A stretch of DNA of 9,179 nt, from the NCBI GenBank assembly GCA_023264755.1, contig JAHFVB010000164.1, positions 1 to 9,179 on the forward strand, written 5' to 3'. This DNA is from Mycobacterium sp. (lineage in GTDB: Bacteria; Actinomycetota; Actinomycetes; Mycobacteriales; Mycobacteriaceae). The translations under genes were made by a program, and so were the position numbers. The notes beneath the pieces were generated by a model. The model ran no database searches. It saw only the letters and a program-made list of their open reading frames with translations, and was not told where the DNA came from. Positions 1 to 6,240 of this stretch are shown here, in pieces. Position 1 is the stretch's first letter; each line of letters starts with the position of its first letter.

Positions 1-701
1 TGGTGTGGATTCACGGCGGCGGCTACGTCATCGGCGCCGCCGCCCAGGACGATGCGCTGTGCCGCAGGTTCGCTCGCCAGCTCGGGGCCACCGTGGCATC
101 CGTGGACTACCGGCTGGCCCCAGAACATCCGTACCCGGCCCCGCTCGAGGATTGCTACGCCGCGCTGACGTGGCTGGCCGGGCTGCCGGCCGTCGACCCG
201 ACCCGCGTGGCGATCGCCGGCGCCAGCGCGGGCGGCGGGCTGGCCGCGGCACTCGCGCTGCTGGCCCGTGACCGCGCCGAGGTGGCCGTCGCGGCTCAGC
301 TGCTGGTGTACCCCATGCTCGACGATCGGTCGTCGAACCAACCAGGACTGCACCACCCCAACCACCGGGTGTGGACCCAGAAGGCCAACGGCTTCGCCTG
401 GCCCTGCTACCTGGGCGACGCCGATCCCAACATCGCCGTGCCGGCCCGGCGCGAGGACCTGGGCGGGCTCCCTCCGGCCTGGATCGGCGTCGGCACGTTG
501 GACCTGTTCCATCAGGAGGACCTGGCCTACGCCGAACGCCTGAACGCCGCCGGGGTGTCATGCGAGGTCGTCGAGGTGCCGGGGGCCTTCCACGGTTTCG
601 ACGGAGTGGTCGCCGACGCCGAGGTGTCCCGATCGTTCTTCGGCAGCCAGGTGGCCTTCCTGCGCCGCGAGCTCGCGCGGCGGGAGACGGCCGACGCCTG
701 A
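1..701 (+). CDS. lipW: HSL-family alpha/beta-hydrolase (esterase/lipase), 5'-truncated; LipW-like
   Basis: This is the C-terminal part of a hormone-sensitive-lipase-type carboxylesterase that hydrolyses short-chain esters. The reading frame runs off the left edge, so the GTG at 3 is internal. About 70-80 N-terminal residues are probably missing, since the family is usually about 300 residues and 232 are visible from position 3. Numbering from that codon, the oxyanion-hole motif HGGGY is at 4-8 and the nucleophile elbow GASAGG has Ser75. The acid is Asp167 in GTLDLF and the catalytic His197 lies in FHGFD. YRLAPEHPYPAP (36-47) is also typical of the family. No signal peptide can be judged because the start is absent. 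The gene ends 8 bp from the end of the convergent amidohydrolase. The symbol rests on synteny with M. tuberculosis Rv0217c, placed next to Rv0216, recalled rather than searched. The hydrolase family is certain; the exact orthologue is less so. Confidence 0.9.
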   Translation, partial: VWIHGGGYVIGAAAQDDALCRRFARQLGATVASVDYRLAPEHPYPAPLEDCYAALTWLAGLPAVDPTRVAIAGASAGGGLAAALALLARDRAEVAVAAQLLVYPMLDDRSSNQPGLHHPNHRVWTQKANGFAWPCYLGDADPNIAVPARREDLGGLPPAWIGVGTLDLFHQEDLAYAERLNAAGVSCEVVEVPGAFHGFDGVVADAEVSRSFFGSQVAFLRRELARRETADA

Positions 702-709
702 GGCTCGCG

Positions 710-2014
710 CTACCGTTCGAACACGACCTTGCCCGCGATCACGGTAACGGCCACCCTGGCTTCGTCGAGCTCGTCGAGCACGGTCTGAGGTGAGCCCTCC
801 AACACGCACAGCTCACCCGGTTGCCCGGGTGCGACCGTGCGCGCCCGAGTCGGCTCGGTGGCGGAGCCGAAGCACATCGTCAGCGCAGTGAGCGCCGGAA
901 TGCGTTCGGCGGCCCCGAGTACGGCGCCCGCCGGGGTAGTCCGGCGCACCGCGGCCCGCATCGCCGCCCACGGATTGGGATCGCCGAACGGAAGATCGGT
1001 CGACATCGCCACCGGGACGCCCGCTTCGAGCAGTGACGCCACCCGCCACAACGCGGGATGTTCGGCGGGGGGCACGTCGGTGAGGTACTGGGTGCCGCGT
1101 TCGGCCACGAAGTTCGGCTGAGTCACGACCGTGACGCCGAGTTCGACCAAGTCGGCCAGGCAGTCGGCCGGGACGACCGCCGCGTGTTCGATGCGGTCCC
1201 CGGGCCGCGGGCCTGCGGTCTTCAGGGCAGCGATGGTGACGACGAGTTGGGCAGCGGTCACGCAGTGCAGAGCGACCGGAGCGCCCGCGTGGTGGCGGGC
1301 GTCGATCCATGCGCTGAGCGCGTCGAGGTCGAGCTCGTCGTCGTGCAGGATGCGCTTACCCGGGGCCAGGCAGTGGACGTGCTGCAGCAGTTCACCGTGC
1401 CGGTGCGCCTCGGCGAACTTGACGACGTCTTCGATGCCGAGGTTGGGGGTGGCATCGGTGACCCCCGTGACGCCGTAGGCCGCGAGCTGCCTGCTAACCT
1501 CGGCCAACCCAACTTCCCTACGCTGCAACGCATCCGACCAGTAGGGATCGGCACTGCGCAACCGACCGTCTGGGTGATCGGCCAGCCCGACCAGGGCCAA
1601 CCCCGCCGAATTCAGGGTCCAGAGCACACCGCTGCGATGCTGGACCCGCAGGGGGACGACGGGGCATACCCCGTCGAGTACGTCGCGATCCAGCGGCCCC
1701 GCGACGGCGTCGTGATACCCGACGGCCCGGATCCAGCCATCCTCACCGACCGGAGCGCCGGCCAGCACCCGGCTCAGGTCCGCCCGGTCGCCGACTTCAC
1801 GCGGTCCGACCGATACCGAGCTCAATGCCGCTGCGGCGGAATGTAAGTGGACGTGGTGGTCGTACAGCCCGGGAATCACGGTGCCGTGGGCGGCGTCGAG
1901 CACCGACTCGCCGTCACGCGGGGGCAACTCCTCGGCCACCTCGCGGATGTGGTGATCGACCCGGATGTCGACCACCGCTCCGTCCAGGAGCGTGGCCCGT
2001 CGGATCAACAACAT
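710..2014 (-). CDS. Amidohydrolase-superfamily metal-dependent hydrolase (Amidohydro_3/YtcJ-like)
   Basis: This is a 434-residue cytoplasmic TIM-barrel hydrolase with the composite-domain ends typical of the superfamily. An N-terminal beta segment (MLLIRRATLLDG) leads to the metal-binding H54-V-H56 in GLYDHHVHLH. Later ligands are Lys220 in APGKRILHDDEL (possible carboxylated lysine), His250 (VALH), His277 (RIEH) and Asp340 (MSTD). The chain ends with the usual return strand VTVIAGKVVFER. All expected ligands are present, so it should be active on a C-N or similar bond; the substrate is unknown. It is the last gene of the minus-strand run after the CoA-transferase, and 21 bp separate that stop from this ATG. 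The ATG at 2014 is the first in-frame start after the upstream stop, which lies in the same frame. There is no Shine-Dalgarno sequence, and the spacer is a 14-bp tandem repeat containing out-of-frame ATGs. Translation may depend on re-initiation. Confidence 0.88.
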   Translation of the reverse strand: MLLIRRATLLDGAVVDIRVDHHIREVAEELPPRDGESVLDAAHGTVIPGLYDHHVHLHSAAAALSSVSVGPREVGDRADLSRVLAGAPVGEDGWIRAVGYHDAVAGPLDRDVLDGVCPVVPLRVQHRSGVLWTLNSAGLALVGLADHPDGRLRSADPYWSDALQRREVGLAEVSRQLAAYGVTGVTDATPNLGIEDVVKFAEAHRHGELLQHVHCLAPGKRILHDDELDLDALSAWIDARHHAGAPVALHCVTAAQLVVTIAALKTAGPRPGDRIEHAAVVPADCLADLVELGVTVVTQPNFVAERGTQYLTDVPPAEHPALWRVASLLEAGVPVAMSTDLPFGDPNPWAAMRAAVRRTTPAGAVLGAAERIPALTALTMCFGSATEPTRARTVAPGQPGELCVLEGSPQTVLDELDEARVAVTVIAGKVVFER

Positions 2015-2045
2015 GACGGCATCAACATGACGGCATCAACATGAC
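2012..2045. repeat. 14-bp tandem repeat (about 2.4 copies) across a stop/start junction
   Basis: The unit CATGACGGCATCAA occurs at 2012-2025 and again perfectly at 2026-2039, followed by a partial third copy (CATGAC) at 2040-2045. The repeat covers the CoA-transferase stop (2036-2038) and runs to the amidohydrolase ATG (2012-2014). On the coding strand each unit carries ATGTTG, the same six bases that begin the amidohydrolase. Because 14 is not a multiple of 3, the copies at 2042 and 2028 are out of frame and stop within a few codons. Confidence 0.95.
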
Positions 2046-3286
2046 GCCAACCTACGCTGCGTCACCAAGTGCTCCACGTACGCATTGTGCTCACCAAGGC
2101 GGGCCCCCCGCCCGGATATCGCAGGCGCTACGGGAGTCGTTGCCGCGCAGGGTCCTTCGTGCGCCGCGCAGGGCCGGGCGGCGTACCGGGCGGCCACCCC
2201 GGCCATCGCCATGTCGATGACCACTCCACCACCGCGGGCCAGGACCTCGGTCACTGCGAGCGCGGACTGCAGGCCCGTCAGCGGGTCGGCGACGGCATCG
2301 GCGCAGAACACCGGGGCGGCCCCGTCCGTACCGACCAGCCCGCCGGCGACCGCCGCGTCGTCGCCGAACGCCACCCAGTTCGCCGCCCCACCGTCGGCAC
2401 CGTGGCCGGTGATCCGCAGCCACACCCGACCGGGCCGGGCCACCACGTCGGCGTGGCTCAGCCCCCGCCGCCGCAGCGCCGCCGGGCGAGCGGATTCGAT
2501 GACGACGTCGGCCACCTCGAGCAGCCCGCGCAGCGCCGTCGTGTCGTTGAAATCGGATGCATAGCAGAGCTTTCCGGCATTCATCCAGTCGAAGAACGCG
2601 GGCGGGCCGGCCCTGGTGCCGTCTGGGCGCGTCGGGCTTTCGACCTTCACCACGGTGGCGCCGGCCCTGGCCAGCAGTTGCCCGCACAGCGGGCCGGCCC
2701 ACAGCGAGGACATGTCCACCACCAGCAGCCCGGCCAGTTCCCGTGACGCCACGGGTGGCGCCGTCCGCCGCTCCACCGTCGCTGCCGCGCGACTCGCTCC
2801 GAGCACCGCGGCCGGGAGCCCGAGCAGCCGGGCGCGCTCGACCACCTCGTCGGCCCCGCGCGACGCCGCCCAGCCCAGGACCGCGGGCCACGGATCGGCC
2901 GCGGTGTCGTCATCGGAGTCGGGGGCTTGCACCAGCGCCGGCACCGCCGCGACGTCGTCGGCTCGGGACAGGGTCAGCGCACACCAACCGTCGCGCGTCC
3001 GGAACAGCCTGCTGGCCCCGCCCACCGAGGTGAGCCCGCCGCGGCTGCGGCCCCATATCGCCGCGCGACCGACCAGCAGTTCAGCGGCATCCACCTCGAC
3101 TCCGGTGCGCGCCCGAAAGTCGGCGGCCACTTCGCGGGCCGCGGCGAGCACGGCCGCCCTGGAGAAGTCGGGCGACCCCGACGGCTGACCGGTCAGCTGC
3201 GCCAGGCCGCTGGCTGCCCAGTCCCGCACCGCAGCGTCCACCGGCCCGTTCCCGACCTCGTCACGGACCCCTGTCACGGACCCCAT
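2036..3286 (-). CDS. Family III (CaiB/BaiF) CoA-transferase with rearranged domain order
   Basis: This 416-residue protein is predicted to move CoA between carboxylic acids. The canonical N-terminal nucleotide-binding part of family III enzymes appears only at about residue 187: LLVVDMSSLWAGPLCGQLL, then VVKVESPTRPDGTR (213-225) and FFDWMNAGK (231-239). The likely catalytic aspartate is Asp334 in VADPLTG, aligning by eye with Asp169 of formyl-CoA transferase. The chain then reaches VVIDMAM and ends near LGEHN (398-401), matching the family's terminal P.LGEHT motif. Residues 85-170 (SRLFRTRDGWCALTL..., RARLLGLPAAVLG) resemble the family's C-terminal small domain, which normally follows the catalytic Asp. 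Residues 25-75 look like a degenerate second copy of the catalytic-Asp region. The ATG at 3286 follows the hydratase stop by 11 bp, which suggests an operon; no clear Shine-Dalgarno is seen. The family is secure; the CoA donor and acceptor are unknown. Confidence 0.88.
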   Translation of the reverse strand: MGSVTGVRDEVGNGPVDAAVRDWAASGLAQLTGQPSGSPDFSRAAVLAAAREVAADFRARTGVEVDAAELLVGRAAIWGRSRGGLTSVGGASRLFRTRDGWCALTLSRADDVAAVPALVQAPDSDDDTAADPWPAVLGWAASRGADEVVERARLLGLPAAVLGASRAAATVERRTAPPVASRELAGLLVVDMSSLWAGPLCGQLLARAGATVVKVESPTRPDGTRAGPPAFFDWMNAGKLCYASDFNDTTALRGLLEVADVVIESARPAALRRRGLSHADVVARPGRVWLRITGHGADGGAANWVAFGDDAAVAGGLVGTDGAAPVFCADAVADPLTGLQSALAVTEVLARGGGVVIDMAMAGVAARYAARPCAAHEGPCAATTPVAPAISGRGARLGEHNAYVEHLVTQRRLASC

Positions 3287-3297
3287 TGTGGCCGGGC

Positions 3298-4290
3298 TCA
3301 GAACAGCAGGGCGGAGAATCTCCAGTCCAGTACCTGACGAGCGTCGGCGGCGTCGTACACCAGTGACCTCAGCTGCAGCACTCCGCCACGGCCGCCCTCG
3401 GGCCGAGTGGCGGATTCGACGTGCAGCTCGCTGTACAGGGTGTCGCCCTCGTGGACCGGGCCCACGTGGTCACACGACTCCCAGCCCAACACGGTGACGA
3501 GGTTGGGCAGCACCCGCGTCGCCTGGGCGAGTGCCAGCGCGATGGTGTGCCCGCCGTACACCAGGCGTTGCCCGCCGACCCGGGAATCATGGTGGGTGGC
3601 AGCGATGTTCAGCGTCAGCCTGGCCAACTCCGGGGCGCTACTGACCACGTCCGCGGTGCTTTGGAAGACGGTGCCCGCGAGCTCGGGGCTGAAGTGCGGT
3701 CCCGGTATCCGCGCACGGAACGCGTCGGCATCCCAACGCTCGGTGGGGTCGGCCGGCGGGGCCAGCTCGGTGCCGATGGTCGACAGGTCGTCGGCGTGGC
3801 CGGTGTCGGCCGCACCGTCGCTCAGGGGCAGCATGGCGCAGCGGTGGAAGTCCAGCACGATCCGGTCGACCTGGTCGACGGTGGTCATCCGCAGCGCGGC
3901 CAGCCCGGTCCGGGCGCGGCCCGGCTTCACCGAATTCTGCTTCAGGCCAACCACTTCCGTGGTAGTCCGCAGGGTATCGCCGAGCACCGGAAAGCGGTGG
4001 AAGCGCAGCCCGCGATAGAACAGGTTGGCCTTGACTCGCTGCGTGGCCAGCGTCGACTGGCCGATGGCCACGTCGCAGACCAGCGCGGGGTGGGCGAGGG
4101 CGGCGGGCGCGCCAGTCACCAGCCGGCTCAGTTCGGCGTCCAGCGGCAGCCTCATCCGGTCGCCGACGATGGACTGGTGCACGGCGGCCGCACCGCTGGT
4201 CAGCGTCATCGCGGGCGCGCTGTCGAAGCGCTGCCCGACGCGCAAGTCGTCGAAATAGGGGCCGCCAGATATTTGGCCGTACAAAGTCAC
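3298..4290 (-). CDS. Double-hotdog MaoC-type acyl-CoA hydratase/dehydratase (Rv0216-like)
   Basis: This 330-residue soluble protein has two tandem hotdog domains (roughly 8-165 and 190-330). It resembles MaoC-like enoyl-CoA hydratases, including mesaconyl-CoA (2-methylfumaryl-CoA) hydratase and M. tuberculosis Rv0216. The first half carries YFDDLRVGQRF, SIVGDRMRLPLDAELSR, LAHPALVCDVAIGQST and NLFYRGLRFHRFP. The second half carries N228...H233-H234-D235 and His248 in LVYGGHTIA, then TVLGWESCDHVGPVHEGDTL. The hydratase-2 signature (D-x-N-P-x-H) is not present in standard form. I chose the GTG at 4290 because it keeps the conserved YFDDLRVGQ segment; the next ATG (residue 28) would remove it. 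The frame stays open far upstream, but that part is antisense to the dehydrogenase gene. It is first in a run with the CoA-transferase and amidohydrolase, and diverges from the fadE3-like gene. The fold is confident; the substrate is not known. Confidence 0.87.
   Translation of the reverse strand: MTLYGQISGGPYFDDLRVGQRFDSAPAMTLTSGAAAVHQSIVGDRMRLPLDAELSRLVTGAPAALAHPALVCDVAIGQSTLATQRVKANLFYRGLRFHRFPVLGDTLRTTTEVVGLKQNSVKPGRARTGLAALRMTTVDQVDRIVLDFHRCAMLPLSDGAADTGHADDLSTIGTELAPPADPTERWDADAFRARIPGPHFSPELAGTVFQSTADVVSSAPELARLTLNIAATHHDSRVGGQRLVYGGHTIALALAQATRVLPNLVTVLGWESCDHVGPVHEGDTLYSELHVESATRPEGGRGGVLQLRSLVYDAADARQVLDWRFSALLF
4271..4285. promoter_or_regulatory. Candidate operator copy 1 (GGCCGTAC element)
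   Basis: ATTTGGCCGTACAAA lies just inside the start of the hydratase gene. It shares 12 of 15 bases with a second copy at 4328-4342. Its outer arms TTTG/CAAA form an inverted repeat. The pairing of two copies around a divergent promoter makes a regulator site plausible, but one copy lies within coding sequence and the match could be chance. Confidence 0.3.
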
Positions 4291-4329
4291 AGCGTCACAT
4301 GCTGGCAGTATGCGGCCGGAGCTGTCAAT
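4291..4329. promoter_or_regulatory. Divergent intergenic region between hydratase and acyl-CoA dehydrogenase genes
   Basis: These 39 bases must hold the start signals for both directions unless promoters lie inside the genes. On the minus strand there is a TTGACA hexamer at 4328-4323, with a weak -10-like CAGCAT at 4304-4299 (18-bp spacing). That would put transcription start close to the GTG at 4290, giving a nearly leaderless hydratase mRNA. On the plus strand no convincing TANNNT box is seen. A direct repeat GTCAC-AGC-GTCAC spans 4286-4298. Confidence 0.35.
4318..4321 (+). promoter_or_regulatory. Ribosome binding site deciding the acyl-CoA dehydrogenase start
   Basis: GGAG lies 8 bases before the ATG at 4330, a normal Shine-Dalgarno spacing. 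It favours the ATG at 4330 over the second in-frame ATG at 4342, for which the spacing would be 20 bases. Confidence 0.6.
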
Positions 4330-4342
4330 ATGGCCGTACCTA
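4328..4342. promoter_or_regulatory. Candidate operator copy 2 (GGCCGTAC element)
   Basis: ATATGGCCGTACCTA overlaps the acyl-CoA dehydrogenase start codon at 4330. Its centre is 57 bp from that of the similar element at 4271-4285. Binding here would block ribosome-site exposure or early elongation. This is inferred from sequence similarity between two sites only. Confidence 0.3.
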
Positions 4343-5490
4343 TGAAACTCAGCGACGAAGAACTCATGCTGGTGGAGACCGTCCGGGACTTCATCAATCG
4401 CGACGTGAAACCGACCGTCCGCGACGTCGAGCACGCCAACACCTACCCCGAGGCGTGGATCGAACAGATGAAGCACATCGGCATCTTCGGACTCGCCGTG
4501 CCCGAGGAGTACGGCGGTTCGCCGGTGTCGACGCCGTGCTACGTGCTGGTCACCCAGGAGTTGGCGCGTGGCTGGATGAGCCTGGCGGGCGCCATGGGTG
4601 GGCACACCGTCGTCGCAAAGCTGTTGACGCTGTTCGGCACCGAGGAGCAGAAGCAGCGTTACCTCCCGCCGATGGCGACGGGCGAACTGCGCGCCACCAT
4701 GGCCCTGACCGAGCCGAGCGGGGGCTCCGACCTCCAGAACATGTCGACGATCGCTCGCCCCGACGGCGACGACCTCGTCATCTCCGGCGCCAAGACCTGG
4801 ATTTCCAACGCGCGGCGCTCCGGCCTGATCGCCCTGCTGTGCAAGACCGATCCGAGCGTCGAACCCAAGCATCGCGGCATCTCGGTGGTACTGGTCGAAC
4901 ACGGGCCGGGACTGACGGTGTCGCGCGATCTACCCAAGCTCGGCTACAAGGGCGTCGAATCGTGCGAGCTGTCGTTCGACGCCTACCGCGTCCCTGCGAC
5001 GGCGATTCTGGGCGGCACACCGGGCCGGGGCTTCGGACAGATGATGAAGGGGCTCGAAACCGGCCGCATTCAGGTCGCGTCGCGGGCGCTGGGGGTCGCG
5101 ACGGCCGCGCTCGAGGACGCGCTGAGCTATGCCCAGGAACGCGAGAGCTTCGGCCAGCCGATCTGGAAACACCAGGCCATCGGGCACTACCTGGCCGACA
5201 TGGCCACCAAGCTGACCGCCGCCCGTCAGCTGACCCTGCACGCCGCCGAACGCTACGACAGCGGCGAGCGCGCCGACATGGAAGCCGGCATGGCCAAGCT
5301 GTTCGCCTCCGAGGCGGCGATGGAGATCGCACTGAACGCGGTGCGCATCCACGGCGGCTACGGCTACTCCACCGAATACGACGTCGAACGCTACTTCCGC
5401 GACGCTCCCCTGATGATCGTCGGTGAGGGCACCAACGAGATCCAGCGCAACGTCATCGCCAGCCAGCTGGTGGCGCGCGGCGGCATCTGA
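4330..5490 (+). CDS. fadE3: Acyl-CoA dehydrogenase (FadE3-like)
   Basis: This 386-residue FAD enzyme is predicted to oxidise an acyl-CoA to a trans-2-enoyl-CoA and pass electrons to ETF. It shows the full family layout. A helical N-terminal domain includes GIFGLAVPEEYGG (about 51-63). The FAD/substrate beta-domain has ALTEPSGGSD (125-134) and SGAKTWISNARRSG. The C-terminal helical domain has RESFGQPIWKHQAI and ends in RIHGGYGYSTEYDVER and VGEGTNEIQR. Glu366 in VGEGTNE is at the catalytic-base position of short- and medium-chain enzymes. The length is normal. The ATG at 4330 is supported by GGAG 8 bases upstream. The GntR gene follows after 2 bp, so the two are surely co-transcribed. The symbol rests on recalled synteny with M. 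tuberculosis Rv0215c, between fadD4 and Rv0216. The family is certain; the chain length or branching of the substrate is unknown. Confidence 0.92.
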   Translation: MAVPMKLSDEELMLVETVRDFINRDVKPTVRDVEHANTYPEAWIEQMKHIGIFGLAVPEEYGGSPVSTPCYVLVTQELARGWMSLAGAMGGHTVVAKLLTLFGTEEQKQRYLPPMATGELRATMALTEPSGGSDLQNMSTIARPDGDDLVISGAKTWISNARRSGLIALLCKTDPSVEPKHRGISVVLVEHGPGLTVSRDLPKLGYKGVESCELSFDAYRVPATAILGGTPGRGFGQMMKGLETGRIQVASRALGVATAALEDALSYAQERESFGQPIWKHQAIGHYLADMATKLTAARQLTLHAAERYDSGERADMEAGMAKLFASEAAMEIALNAVRIHGGYGYSTEYDVERYFRDAPLMIVGEGTNEIQRNVIASQLVARGGI

Positions 5491-5492
5491 CG

Positions 5493-6233
5493 ATGCGCAC
5501 CGCCCCCGCGTATCAGACGCTGTACCAACGGCTTCGGGCCGAGCTCGCGGCCGGCGCCTATCGGGACGGGACGCGGCTGCCCACCGAATCGGAGTTGGTG
5601 GCCGAACACGGGGGGTCGCGCCAGACGGTGCGCCGGGCCTTCCAGGAGCTGGTCGCCGAAGGGCTGGTGTACCGGGTACCCGGCCGCGGCACCTATGCCT
5701 GCGACGGTGCCGAGCTGGCAGGACACCGCTATCTTCGGCAACTCGGATCCATCGAGGACCTGATGAGCCTGTCCGACGACACGACGATGGAGGTGCTCTC
5801 GGGGCTGCGCCGCCGGGTCGACGTCGAGGCCGCCAGTCGGCTGCGCCTGGACGACGACGTCGTGTACTCGGTCGCGTTTCGCCGGCTTCACGATGGAGTG
5901 CCGTTCGTCCTGACGCGGGTACACCTGCCCGAGCCGGTGGCCCGCAGCGTGCTCGCCGCCCCCGAACTGGCCGACGGCGCGGTCAGCACCACCACGATCA
6001 TCGGCCTGACCGAACCGCACTTGAGCGCACCGATAGCCGAAGCAGCACAATCGATTACGGTATCTCAGGCGGACGCTGCCGTCGCGGCGGCGGTGGGCTG
6101 CGACGTTGGCCATCCGATGCTGAGAGTCGACCGGTTGTACTCCGACACCAGCGGCCACCCCGTCGAACTGGCCGTCAGCCACTTCCTGCCCGAGCAGTAC
6201 ACCTACCGGGTCACGCTGCGCCGCGCCCGCTAG
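5493..6233 (+). CDS. GntR-family (HutC subfamily) transcriptional regulator
   Basis: This 246-residue DNA-binding regulator has an N-terminal winged helix-turn-helix at about 7-70: LYQRLRAELAAGAY, GTRLPTESELVAEHGGSRQT, VRRAFQELVAEGLVYRVPGRGTY. It is followed by a UTRA ligand-binding domain (about 80-240). Ending strands such as DVGHPMLRVDRLYSD and PVELAVSHFLPEQYTYRV are typical of HutC/FarR-type proteins. Such regulators usually repress a nearby catabolic operon until a small pathway metabolite binds the UTRA domain. The ATG at 5493 is 2 bp after the dehydrogenase stop, so translation is probably coupled and the regulator probably controls its own operon. Its likely targets are the divergent fadE3/hydratase promoters, where a duplicated GGCCGTAC element is seen. 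The gene ends 7 bp from the end of the convergent crotonase gene. The ligand is not known. Confidence 0.93.
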   Translation: MRTAPAYQTLYQRLRAELAAGAYRDGTRLPTESELVAEHGGSRQTVRRAFQELVAEGLVYRVPGRGTYACDGAELAGHRYLRQLGSIEDLMSLSDDTTMEVLSGLRRRVDVEAASRLRLDDDVVYSVAFRRLHDGVPFVLTRVHLPEPVARSVLAAPELADGAVSTTTIIGLTEPHLSAPIAEAAQSITVSQADAAVAAAVGCDVGHPMLRVDRLYSDTSGHPVELAVSHFLPEQYTYRVTLRRAR

Positions 6234-6240
6234 TGGCGAA

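Noticed and set aside
1058..1846. 262-codon open frame on the plus strand opposite the amidohydrolase
   Set aside because: The amidohydrolase carries all metal ligands on the other strand. This frame is its shadow.
2012..2045. Short repeats as a possible CRISPR or attachment site
   Set aside because: The units are 14 bp, adjacent without spacers, and no cas, integrase or transposase gene is nearby.
4286..4298. GTCAC-AGC-GTCAC as a CRP-type site
   Set aside because: The half-sites are in direct orientation, not inverted as TGTGA-N6-TCACA requires.
3421..4329. Upstream open extension of the dehydrogenase frame on the plus strand
   Set aside because: It lies antisense to the hydratase gene. 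The ATG at 4330 has a ribosome site and gives the normal family length.
4291..4902. Upstream open extension of the hydratase frame on the minus strand, giving a 534-residue protein
   Set aside because: This part is antisense to the well-supported acyl-CoA dehydrogenase and has no family-like sequence. The hydratase domain begins at about 4290.
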